Shown piece by piece: positions 23,758-31,111 of a stretch of 64,000 nucleotides of DNA; within the stretch, counting starts at the first letter, position 1, and each line of letters opens with the position of its first letter. The stretch is from Acidovorax sp. (GTDB lineage Bacteria > Pseudomonadota > Gammaproteobacteria > Burkholderiales > Burkholderiaceae_C). Position numbers and translations under genes: made by a program. The stretch is taken from contig NZ_JAJTBB010000085.1 in NCBI RefSeq assembly GCF_021287135.1, positions 1 through 64,000 of the forward strand, written 5' to 3'. The notes below the pieces were generated by a model. The model ran no database searches. It had not been told where the DNA came from and saw nothing but the letters and a program-made list of their open reading frames with translations.

Positions 23758-25107
23758 ATGTTTAAAAAGATTCTGGTCGCTAACCGTGGAGAGATTGCTC
23801 TGCGCATCCAGCGTGCCTGCCATGAACTGGGCGTGAAGGCCGTCATGGTGTACTCCGAGGCGGACCGCGACGCCAAGTACGTCAAGCTGGCCGAGGAAGC
23901 CGTGTGCATCGGCCCTGCGCCGTCGCCCCTGAGCTATCTCAACATGCCGGCCATCATCTCGGCCGCCGAGGTCACCGATGCCGAAGCCATTCACCCGGGC
24001 TACGGCTTCCTGTCCGAAAACGCCGACTTTGCCGAGCGCGTGGAAAAGAGCGGCTTCCAGTTTATCGGCCCCACGCCCGAGTCCATCCGCATCATGGGGG
24101 ACAAGGTGTCGGCCAAGCAGGCCATGATCCGTGCGGGCGTGCCCTGCGTGCCGGGTTCCGAGGGCGAACTGCCCGATGACCCGGTGCAGATCCGCCGCGT
24201 GGCCAAGGCCATCGGCTACCCGGTGATCATCAAGGCGGCGGGCGGTGGCGGCGGCCGCGGCATGCGCGTGGTGCACACCGAGGCGGCGCTGGTCAACGCG
24301 GTGCAGATGACCAAGGCCGAGGCCGGGGCGGCCTTTGGCAATCCGGCCGTGTACATGGAGAAGTTTCTCCAGAACCCGCGCCACATCGAGATCCAGGTGC
24401 TGGCCGACAAGTTCAAGAACGCGGTGTACCTGGGCGAGCGCGACTGTTCCATGCAGCGCCGCCACCAGAAGGTGATCGAAGAGGCGCCGGCACCCGGCAT
24501 TCCGCGCAAGCTGATCGAGAAGATCGGCGAGCGCTGCGTGGCCGCCTGCAAGAAGATCGGCTACCGCGGTGCGGGCACGTTCGAGTTCCTGTACGAGAAC
24601 GGCGAGTTCTACTTCATCGAGATGAACACCCGCGTGCAGGTCGAGCACCCGGTGACCGAATGGATCACGGGCGTGGACATCGTGAAGACGCAGATCATGG
24701 TGGCCGCGGGCGAGAAGCTGCCGTTCACCCAGCGGCAGATCGAGATCCGCGGCCATGCGATCGAGTGCCGCGTGAACGCGGAGGACCCCTACAAGTTCAC
24801 CCCCTCGCCCGGCCGCATCACCACCTGGCACCCGCCCGGCGGCCCCGGCGTGCGGGTTGATTCGCACGCCTACACCAACTACTTCGTGCCGCCCAACTAC
24901 GACTCGATGATCGGCAAGATCATCGTGCACGGCGACACCCGCGAACAGGCCCTGGCCCGCATGCGCACCGCGCTGTCCGAGACCGTGATCGAAGGCATCA
25001 ACACCAACGTGCCGCTGCACCGCGAGCTGATGGTGGACGCCAAGTTCATGGCCGGCGGCACCAACATCCACTATCTGGAAGAGTGGCTGTCGCAGCACAA
25101 GCGCTGA
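23758..25107 (+). CDS. accC: biotin carboxylase subunit of acetyl-CoA carboxylase
   Basis: A 449-residue ATP-grasp enzyme that carboxylates biotin on AccB with bicarbonate and ATP. Clear blocks are [16 protein letters not shown] at the start, the glycine loop [14 protein letters not shown] near residue 160, [10 protein letters not shown], and [14 protein letters not shown] with catalytic residues. Length is standard. The ATG at 23758 is selected because it begins the conserved N terminus. It is a housekeeping fatty-acid gene with accB upstream and prmA downstream. Confidence 0.97.
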   Translation: MFKKILVANRGEIALRIQRACHELGVKAVMVYSEADRDAKYVKLAEEAVCIGPAPSPLSYLNMPAIISAAEVTDAEAIHPGYGFLSENADFAERVEKSGFQFIGPTPESIRIMGDKVSAKQAMIRAGVPCVPGSEGELPDDPVQIRRVAKAIGYPVIIKAAGGGGGRGMRVVHTEAALVNAVQMTKAEAGAAFGNPAVYMEKFLQNPRHIEIQVLADKFKNAVYLGERDCSMQRRHQKVIEEAPAPGIPRKLIEKIGERCVAACKKIGYRGAGTFEFLYENGEFYFIEMNTRVQVEHPVTEWITGVDIVKTQIMVAAGEKLPFTQRQIEIRGHAIECRVNAEDPYKFTPSPGRITTWHPPGGPGVRVDSHAYTNYFVPPNYDSMIGKIIVHGDTREQALARMRTALSETVIEGINTNVPLHRELMVDAKFMAGGTNIHYLEEWLSQHKR

Positions 25108-25208
25108 TCCGGCCCGTTGCTCGCAGGCCGCCGTGCTGCGGCGCTTTTGCGCAGGGCGGCTGCGGCGCTGAGCGGCGTCTGGCGCGGCCCATGGCTTTTG
25201 TTTCACAG

Positions 25209-25236
25209 GCCCCCGGCAACGGGGGCATTCATTTTT
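25209..25236 (+). terminator. intrinsic terminator-like hairpin between accC and prmA
   Basis: Gcccccg and cgggggc pair around a gcaa tetraloop, followed by attcattttt. It would end or attenuate the accBC transcript before prmA. Confidence 0.6.
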
Positions 25237-25254
25237 GTTGAGAGGCATTCGCCT

Positions 25255-26166
25255 ATGTTCGAGTTGAGCCTGATGTGCCCGGAAGACCGCATTGAAGCGG
25301 TCAGCGATGCACTGGACGCGCTGGATGCGCTGTCCGTGTCGGTGGAGGATGCGGATGCACAGACCGACGCCGAGCGGGCGCTGTTCGGCGAGCCGGGCAT
25401 GCCTCCACCCAAGGAGGGATGGCAGCGCAGCCGGGTGGTCGCGCTCTTCCCCTCCGAAGAGGCGGCGCGCGAGGCGCAGCAACTGCTGGCGGTCCAGGAC
25501 TTTTTCGCGGGTTGCCAGGTGCTGGGCGTGTCTCACGTTCCGGAGCAGGACTGGGTGCGGCTCACACAGTCGCAGTTTGCGCCCGTGGAGATCACGCCGG
25601 ACTTCTGGATCGTTCCGACCTGGCACGAACTGCCCCCCCAGGCGCTGCGCAGCATCCGCCTGGACCCGGGGCTGGCGTTCGGCACGGGCACGCACCCCAC
25701 CACGCGCATGTGCCTGCGCTGGATTGCCCGCCAGGGGGGCCAAGGTATTTCGGGCGGTGGCAACAACCACCCGCTGGGCCGCGTGCTCGACTACGGCTGC
25801 GGCTCGGGCATCCTGGCCATCGGTGCGGCCAAGTTTGGCGCCACGGACGTGGATGCCGTGGACATCGACCCTGCCGCAGTGGATTCGACCGTGCTCAACG
25901 CACAGGCCAATGCCGTGCAACTGCGCGCCGGTTTGCCGGACAAGGCCGTCGGCGTGTACCAAACCGTGCTGGCGAACATCCTGGCCACGCCGCTGCGCGT
26001 GCTGGCACCCCTGTTGTGCGGCCATGTGGCGCCCGGCGGAAACCTGGTGCTGGCCGGCATTCTGGAACGCCAGGCCAGCGAGCTCCAGGAGGCCTACGCA
26101 CCCTGGGTCGCGCTGGAGGTGGCGGACTCCGAGGACGGCTGGATTCTGATGACCGCCAAGCGCTGA
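25255..26166 (+). CDS. prmA: ribosomal protein L11 methyltransferase PrmA
   Basis: A 303-residue SAM-dependent methyltransferase that trimethylates ribosomal protein L11. The N-terminal L11-recognition domain (about 1-95) precedes the Rossmann domain with VLDYGCGSGILAIGA near residue 180. GLAFGTGTHPTTRMCL and the catalytic-site VLANILATPL are present. The start at 25255 follows a gagaggc ribosome site. It commonly follows accC in proteobacteria. Confidence 0.95.
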   Translation: MFELSLMCPEDRIEAVSDALDALDALSVSVEDADAQTDAERALFGEPGMPPPKEGWQRSRVVALFPSEEAAREAQQLLAVQDFFAGCQVLGVSHVPEQDWVRLTQSQFAPVEITPDFWIVPTWHELPPQALRSIRLDPGLAFGTGTHPTTRMCLRWIARQGGQGISGGGNNHPLGRVLDYGCGSGILAIGAAKFGATDVDAVDIDPAAVDSTVLNAQANAVQLRAGLPDKAVGVYQTVLANILATPLRVLAPLLCGHVAPGGNLVLAGILERQASELQEAYAPWVALEVADSEDGWILMTAKR

Positions 26167-26325
26167 GCCCGCTGGCACGGCTTTCGCCTGCCTGCACGCC
26201 GGCTTCTTCTGCACCGTCCCCGTGTCCGCGCTGTGCTTCCGATCCTGTGCGTGACCGCCTTCGCAAGCGTTGCGGCCTCGCTCCCTGCGGTGCAGGGTGG
26301 CCGCTGAAGCGGCATGGGGCGACCC

Positions 26326-26331
26326 TACAAT
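26326..26331 (+). promoter_or_regulatory. possible -10 box directly before the zinc-ribbon gene
   Basis: TACAAT ends nine bases before the ATG with no ribosome binding site. If used, the mRNA would have almost no leader. Confidence 0.35.
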
Positions 26332-26340
26332 CCACCGCTG

Positions 26341-27939
26341 ATGAGCCAGATTACCCGCTGCCCGTCCTGCTCCACCACGTTCAAGGTCGTGGCGGACCAG
26401 TTGCGCATCTCGGAAGGGTGGGTGCGGTGCGGCCATTGCAAGGAAGTCTTTGACGCGTCGGCCCACCTGCTGGCGGTGGCGCCTGCGGCGCTGCTGCCCG
26501 ATGTCTCGCTGACCGATGTGCGGCCTCCGCCCGTGCCGGTGCCCCGCACGGTAGATGCGGGCCGGGCCTGGGGCGTTCCGGCGGGCGGGCCTCCTGCCGC
26601 GCCGGCACCCTCAGGGGCGAACGCCGCACCACCGCCGTTGCCGGCATCCTCGTCTGCGCTTGCGTTTTCAGCGTTGGCACCGGCTGCCCTGAATGCTCCG
26701 AAGGAAGATGTGCCGGACAGCGGGGACACGCGCTGGGGGGCGGCACCAGACGCGGACCCTCTGCAGGAGGACGCCGTACCGGTCCTGGAGGTGCCCCAGC
26801 CCACCGTCCCCGCGTTCCTCTCCGTGCAGGGGCCTGAGGCTGCTCAGCGGCGGCACGGGCTTGAGGCGGACCTTCTGGAGGCGTTCCCATGGCGGCCCAG
26901 CGCGGTGCCCGCCGTGGTGCCATCCGGTGCCGAGAACCGGGGCCTGCGTGGCGAGGACGTTGCCCCCCTCCAGGCGACAGAAAACGCCGGGGCGTCGGAT
27001 GCGGGCGCCGCGACGCCCCTGTCGCCCCTGGCGGCGGGGTACGAATTGCCTTCGGCCACGCTGCCGGATGACGAGGAGTTGGCACCGGAGCCGGAGGTTG
27101 TTGCAGACCCGTTGCCGCAGATCGATCCTCTGCACGACATGCCGGCCACCGAGGCTGCGGAACCGGAACCGGAACCGGAACCGGAACCTGTGCTCGGCGC
27201 AGGGACGCCGCAAGAGCCGCCGGCCGCAGCCGTTGCGCAAGGCGCTTCCACGCCTTTGCCTCCGGTGGATTTTGTGCCTGCCCCGCCGGCTCCCGCGCCG
27301 GAGGCTCTGGCGCTGGTCGAGGAGCGCACGCCGGCCCGTGTACTGCGCCCCCGTTCTGCCAATGCAGAGGACGCGTCGCTGGGCGAAGACAACAGCGCCG
27401 AGGACGAAGCGCCGGCCGATCACGAAGAGGTCAGCTTTGTCGTGGCGGCGCGGCGCAAGGCGTTCTGGCGCAAGCCGCTGGTGCGCGGGGTTCTGGTGCT
27501 GCTGGTCCTGGCGTCGCTGGCGGGGTTGGGCCTGCAGGTCGCGGTGCAAGAGCGCGACCGGCTGGCCGCCATGCATGTGCGCTTGCGGCCCTGGCTGTTG
27601 GCGCTGTGCGAGCCGCTGGGTTGCGAGGTCGCGCCGTACCGGCAGATCGCGGACGTGGTCATTGACAGCTCATCGTTCAACAAGGCCCGGGGCGACAGCT
27701 ACCAGTTGGCGCTGACCATGAAGAACCTGGCCGCCATTCCGGTGGCCACGCCAGCGGTCGAACTGACGCTGACCGACGCCCAGGACCAGCCCGTGCTGCG
27801 CCGGGTGCTGCTGCCGGCCGACCTAGGCGCTTCCGGCGAACTGCCGGCCCGCGGCGAATGGAATGCGTCGGTGTCGGTGCTGGTGACCACCGGGGGCACG
27901 CGCGTGGCCGGCTACCGGCTGCTCGCGTTCTATCCCTGA
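26341..27939 (+). CDS. zinc-ribbon and DUF3426 membrane protein
   Basis: A 532-residue protein. The N terminus carries a MJ0042-type zinc ribbon with two Cys-x-x-Cys pairs (CPSC near residues 7-10 and CGHC near 29-32). A long Ala/Pro/Glu-rich, low-complexity middle includes an EPEPEPEPEP run near residue 280. One transmembrane helix lies near residues 385-405, with a C-terminal DUF3426 domain outside. The role is unknown; regulatory or envelope-sensing is a guess. It is usually near prmA and accBC in betaproteobacteria, as here. Start at 26341. Confidence 0.85.
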   Translation: MSQITRCPSCSTTFKVVADQLRISEGWVRCGHCKEVFDASAHLLAVAPAALLPDVSLTDVRPPPVPVPRTVDAGRAWGVPAGGPPAAPAPSGANAAPPPLPASSSALAFSALAPAALNAPKEDVPDSGDTRWGAAPDADPLQEDAVPVLEVPQPTVPAFLSVQGPEAAQRRHGLEADLLEAFPWRPSAVPAVVPSGAENRGLRGEDVAPLQATENAGASDAGAATPLSPLAAGYELPSATLPDDEELAPEPEVVADPLPQIDPLHDMPATEAAEPEPEPEPEPVLGAGTPQEPPAAAVAQGASTPLPPVDFVPAPPAPAPEALALVEERTPARVLRPRSANAEDASLGEDNSAEDEAPADHEEVSFVVAARRKAFWRKPLVRGVLVLLVLASLAGLGLQVAVQERDRLAAMHVRLRPWLLALCEPLGCEVAPYRQIADVVIDSSSFNKARGDSYQLALTMKNLAAIPVATPAVELTLTDAQDQPVLRRVLLPADLGASGELPARGEWNASVSVLVTTGGTRVAGYRLLAFYP

Positions 27940-27986
27940 GCCGCCCTCCCTCTCGCTTTTTCTTTTGACCTACTTGTCCTTCTGAT

Positions 27987-28883
27987 ATGGCAGCCCTTAT
28001 TTGCGGTTCTCTCGCGTTCGACACCATCATGACTTTCGAGGGACGCTTTGCCGAGCAGATCCTGCCCGACCAGTTGCACATCCTGAATGTCTCTTTCCTG
28101 GTTCCTTCGCTGCGGCGCGACTTCGGCGGATGCGCCGGCAACATTGCCTACAGCCTCAAGCTGCTGGGCGGGGAGCCCCTGCCCATGGCCATGCTGGGCA
28201 GCGATGGTGCGGACTACCTGCAGCGGCTGGAGTCGTTGGGCATCAGCACGCGCCATGTGGGCCAAGTGCCAGAGACCTACACCGCCCAGGCCATGATCAT
28301 GACCGACCGGGACAACAACCAGATCACGGCCTTCCACCCGGGCGCGATGATGCAGGCGCACCGCAACCGCATCGAAGCAGGTGGCGGCGTGCAGGTCGGC
28401 ATCATTGCGCCCGATGGCCGCGATGCCATGCTGGAGCACGCGGCGCAGTTTGCCGCTGCCGGGATTCCCTTTGTGTTCGATCCGGGCCAAGGGCTGCCCA
28501 TGTTCAACGGCGAGGAACTGGCCCGGTTCGTGGAACAGGCCGCCTGGGTCACCGTGAACGACTACGAGGGAAAAATGCTGTGCGACCGCACAGGCTGGAC
28601 TCTGGCAGAGATCTCGCGCAAGGTGCGCGGACTGGTGGTGACGTTGGGCGCCCAAGGCTGCGAGGTCTGGGTGGAGGGGGAGAAGACCCATGTACCGGCC
28701 GTAGCGCCAGCTGCCGTGGTCGACCCGACGGGGTGTGGTGATGCGTGGCGCGGCGCGCTGCTGTTCGGCCTGGAAAAAGGCTGGCCGCTGGTGCGTTGCG
28801 CCGAGCTCGGCAACCGGGTGGGCGCGCTGAAGATCGCGCAGCGCGGGCCGCAGAACTACACGCTGGATTTCGTGCCCCAGTAG
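27987..28883 (+). CDS. PfkB-family carbohydrate/nucleoside kinase
   Basis: A 298-residue ribokinase-fold enzyme that phosphorylates a sugar or nucleoside with ATP. The N-terminal CGSLAFDTIM and GGCAGNIAYSLKLLGG bind substrate. The C-terminal VDPTGCGDAWRGALL signature holds the catalytic aspartate and anion hole. It is shorter than typical ribokinases and resembles adenosine-kinase-like members, but the substrate cannot be read. It is 47 bases after the DUF3426 gene and ends at 28883; a terminator for the opposing H1-like gene follows. Confidence 0.88.
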   Translation: MAALICGSLAFDTIMTFEGRFAEQILPDQLHILNVSFLVPSLRRDFGGCAGNIAYSLKLLGGEPLPMAMLGSDGADYLQRLESLGISTRHVGQVPETYTAQAMIMTDRDNNQITAFHPGAMMQAHRNRIEAGGGVQVGIIAPDGRDAMLEHAAQFAAAGIPFVFDPGQGLPMFNGEELARFVEQAAWVTVNDYEGKMLCDRTGWTLAEISRKVRGLVVTLGAQGCEVWVEGEKTHVPAVAPAAVVDPTGCGDAWRGALLFGLEKGWPLVRCAELGNRVGALKIAQRGPQNYTLDFVPQ

Positions 28884-29023
28884 CGCTGCCAACCGCGGGT
28901 CGCATCGCGGGCTTTTTGCTGCCGGTGGAGGAGATCGATCCGGCCCGAAGCGGGCAGCAACCGGGCGCAGATACCCGGGCACCGGGGGCGCAGGGCGAGC
29001 GCCAGGCCATCTGGCGCAGAAAC

Positions 29024-29049
29024 AAAAAACCCGGCGCTGGCGCCGGGTT
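29024..29049 (-). terminator. intrinsic terminator of the H1-like gene
   Basis: Reading the minus strand, aacccggcg and cgccgggtt pair around ccag, followed by a six-base U tract. It lies 23 bases after the H1-like stop. Confidence 0.75.
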
Positions 29050-29072
29050 GGGGAACGCGCGGGGCGTTCGTC

Positions 29073-29594
29073 TTAGGGCTTGTTGCCCGTAGGGAAAGGC
29101 CAGGCTGCCTGGGGGTTCAGCGTGGTCTGGGCTGCGGGAGCCGCAGCAGGGGCAGGGGCAGGCGCCTTGGCGGCCTTCTTGGCCGGTGCTGCCTTCTTGG
29201 CGGGAGCCTTGGCAGGAGCAGCCTTCTTCGCTGCGGCAGGGGCCTTCTTTGCAGGTGCTGCAGCCTTCTTGGCAGGAGCGGCCTTCTTCGCTGCTACGGC
29301 CTTCTTGGCAGGAGCAGCTTTCTTGGCGGGTGCTGCTGCCTTTTTGGCGGGAGCGGCCTTCTTTGCTGCTACGGCCTTCTTGGCAGGAGCGGCTTTCTTG
29401 GTGGGTGCTGCAGCCTTCTTGGCGGGAGCGGCCTTCTTTGCTGCTACGGCCTTCTTGGCAGGAGCGGCCTTCTTGGCGGGTGCTGCTGCCTTTTTGGCGG
29501 GAGCAGCCTTCTTTGCTGCGGCTGGCTTGGCAGCGGTTGCAGCTTTCTTCGCGGGGGCTGCCTTCTTGGCGGCCGGTTTTTTCGCAGTTGCCAT
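29073..29594 (-). CDS. lysine/alanine-rich H1-like nucleoid protein
   Basis: A 173-residue, strongly basic protein made mostly of AAPAKK/AAKK units, like the H1-type proteins of Bordetella and other betaproteobacteria that bind DNA and compact the nucleoid. The middle contains three 25-residue repeats (75 bp each). The C-terminal ~40 residues are Pro/Ala-rich and end WPFPTGNKP. Of two adjacent ATG codons the second (29594) has better spacing to the aaggag site. Codon use in the repeats is monotonous. Confidence 0.9.
   Translation of the reverse strand: MATAKKPAAKKAAPAKKAATAAKPAAAKKAAPAKKAAAPAKKAAPAKKAVAAKKAAPAKKAAAPTKKAAPAKKAVAAKKAAPAKKAAAPAKKAAPAKKAVAAKKAAPAKKAAAPAKKAPAAAKKAAPAKAPAKKAAPAKKAAKAPAPAPAAAPAAQTTLNPQAAWPFPTGNKP
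29244..29468 (-). repeat. three 75-bp tandem repeats in the H1-like gene
   Basis: The gcctt..tgctgctacgg stretch recurs at 29281, 29356 and 29431, exactly 75 bases apart. Each unit encodes AAPAKKAVAAKK followed by AAPAKKAAAPxKK. The frame is kept, so copy number could vary without breaking the gene. Confidence 0.85.
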
Positions 29595-29696
29595 CATGTT
29601 CTCCTTGGGTCAATTTGCAAAGAGCACTCCCTGTCTGCTATGGGCAGGAAGCGATCCATGGAGATGGAGACTGGGTCCATCCCCATGAACACGGAA

Positions 29697-29741
29697 ACGC
29701 CCCACAGGGCCGCGCCATGCGGCGCTGGCGGTGTGGGGCGT
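29697..29741 (-). terminator. hairpin after nrdB
   Basis: Acgccccaca and tgtggggcgt are perfect inverted arms placed 39 bases past the nrdB stop. On the minus strand only TTT follows, so it is a weak terminator or stabiliser. Confidence 0.5.
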
Positions 29742-29779
29742 GGTGTGCAAGCCATGGTGGTGTGATGCGGAAAAAGGCG

Positions 29780-30976
29780 CTAGTCCCAGGACAGCGCACC
29801 ACCGGACTGGTATTCGATCACGCGGGTCTCGAAGAAGTTACGTTCCTTCTTCAGATCAATCATCTCGCTCATCCAGGGGAACGGGTTCTCTTCATTGGGG
29901 AACAGCGTTTCCAGCCCGATCTGCGTGGCCCGGCGGTTGGCGATGTAGCGCAGGTAGCCTTTGAACATGGACGCATTGAGCCCCAGCACGCCGCGGGGCA
30001 TGGTGTCCTCGGCGTAGCGATACTCCAGCTCCACCGCCTTGAGGAACAGGGCCTTGATCTCGGCCTTGAATTCGGCGGTCCACAGGTGCGGGTTCTCCAG
30101 CTTGAGCTGGTTGATCAGGTCGATGCCGAAATTGCAGTGCATCGATTCGTCGCGCAGGATGTACTGGTACTGCTCGGCAGCGCCCGTCATCTTGTTCTGG
30201 CGGCCCAGGGCGAGGATCTGCGTGAAGCCGACGTAGAAGAACAGGCCTTCCATCAGGCAGGCGAAGACGATGAGCGACTTGAGCAGCGTCTGGTCGTTCT
30301 CGGGCGTGCCGGTCTTGAAGTTGGGGTCCATGATCGCGTCGATGAACGGGATCAGGAATTCATCCTTGTCGCGGATGGACGCGACCTCGTTGTACGCGTT
30401 GAAGATCTCGCCCTCGTCCAGGCCCAGCGACTCCACGATGTACTGGTACGCGTGGGTGTGGATCGCTTCTTCAAAGGCCTGGCGCAGCAGGAACTGGCGG
30501 CATTCCGGGGCCGTGATATGGCGGTAGGTGCCCAGCACGATGTTGTTGGCCGCCAGGGAGTCCGCGGTGACGAAGAAGCCGAGGTTGCGCTTGATGATGC
30601 GGCGCTCGTCTTCGGACAGGCCGTTCGGGTCCTTCCACAACGCGATGTCGCGCGTCATGTTCACCTCTTGCGGCATCCAGTGGTTCGCGCACGTGGCCAG
30701 GTATTTTTCCCAGGCCCACTTGTACTTGAACGGCACCAGCTGGTTGACGTCGGTCTGGCCGTTGATGATGCGCTTGTCGGCCGCGTTCACACGGCGGTGC
30801 GCAGCGGCCGATGCGGAGGCCTGCGCGCTGGAAGCGGGTGTTGCGGTGGTGGCCACGGGCTGCAACGAGGGGGTCTGGAAAGACAGGGGCGGTTGCCCCG
30901 CCTGGCGGTTGTTTTGCAGACCGCCGTCCAGTTGATTTTGCGATGAGGGCTTGACTTCTTCGTCCCAGGTCAACAT
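29780..30976 (-). CDS. nrdB: class I ribonucleotide reductase small subunit NrdB
   Basis: A 398-residue diiron protein that stores the tyrosyl radical for ribonucleotide reduction. Ligand motifs are visible: [34 protein letters not shown] (carboxylate, histidine and a tyrosine at the radical position) and [10 protein letters not shown]. The N-terminal ~65 residues are a low-complexity Gln/Ala/Thr/Ser extension not found in the enteric enzyme. The conserved part is close to the Pseudomonas type. nrdA lies 135 bases upstream on the same strand. Start at 30976, MLTWDEEV. Confidence 0.95.
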   Translation of the reverse strand: MLTWDEEVKPSSQNQLDGGLQNNRQAGQPPLSFQTPSLQPVATTATPASSAQASASAAAHRRVNAADKRIINGQTDVNQLVPFKYKWAWEKYLATCANHWMPQEVNMTRDIALWKDPNGLSEDERRIIKRNLGFFVTADSLAANNIVLGTYRHITAPECRQFLLRQAFEEAIHTHAYQYIVESLGLDEGEIFNAYNEVASIRDKDEFLIPFIDAIMDPNFKTGTPENDQTLLKSLIVFACLMEGLFFYVGFTQILALGRQNKMTGAAEQYQYILRDESMHCNFGIDLINQLKLENPHLWTAEFKAEIKALFLKAVELEYRYAEDTMPRGVLGLNASMFKGYLRYIANRRATQIGLETLFPNEENPFPWMSEMIDLKKERNFFETRVIEYQSGGALSWD

Positions 30977-31070
30977 AGATTTTCCAGTGTTCGGATTATG
31001 AAAGCAGTGCTGCGAAAAGAAAAGCACCGAAGCGTTGCGCAGCAACGATTTGTTGCTTCACAGCACCGTT

Positions 31071-31100
31071 GCGACGCACCAGGAGCACCCGGTGCGTCGC
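31071..31100. other. hairpin between nrdA and nrdB
   Basis: Gcgacgcacc and ggtgcgtcgc pair perfectly around ten bases. There is no U tract, so it more likely tunes nrdA/nrdB mRNA stability than ends transcription. Confidence 0.5.
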
Positions 31101-31111
31101 GGGCGAAACCT

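Noticed and set aside
23098-26466. Long minus-strand frame opposite accB, accC and prmA.
   Set aside because: Antisense to three well-identified genes and lacking protein-like features.
29244-29468. Regularly spaced direct repeats that might be read as a CRISPR array.
   Set aside because: Units are head-to-tail, have no unique spacers and encode the H1-like protein in frame.
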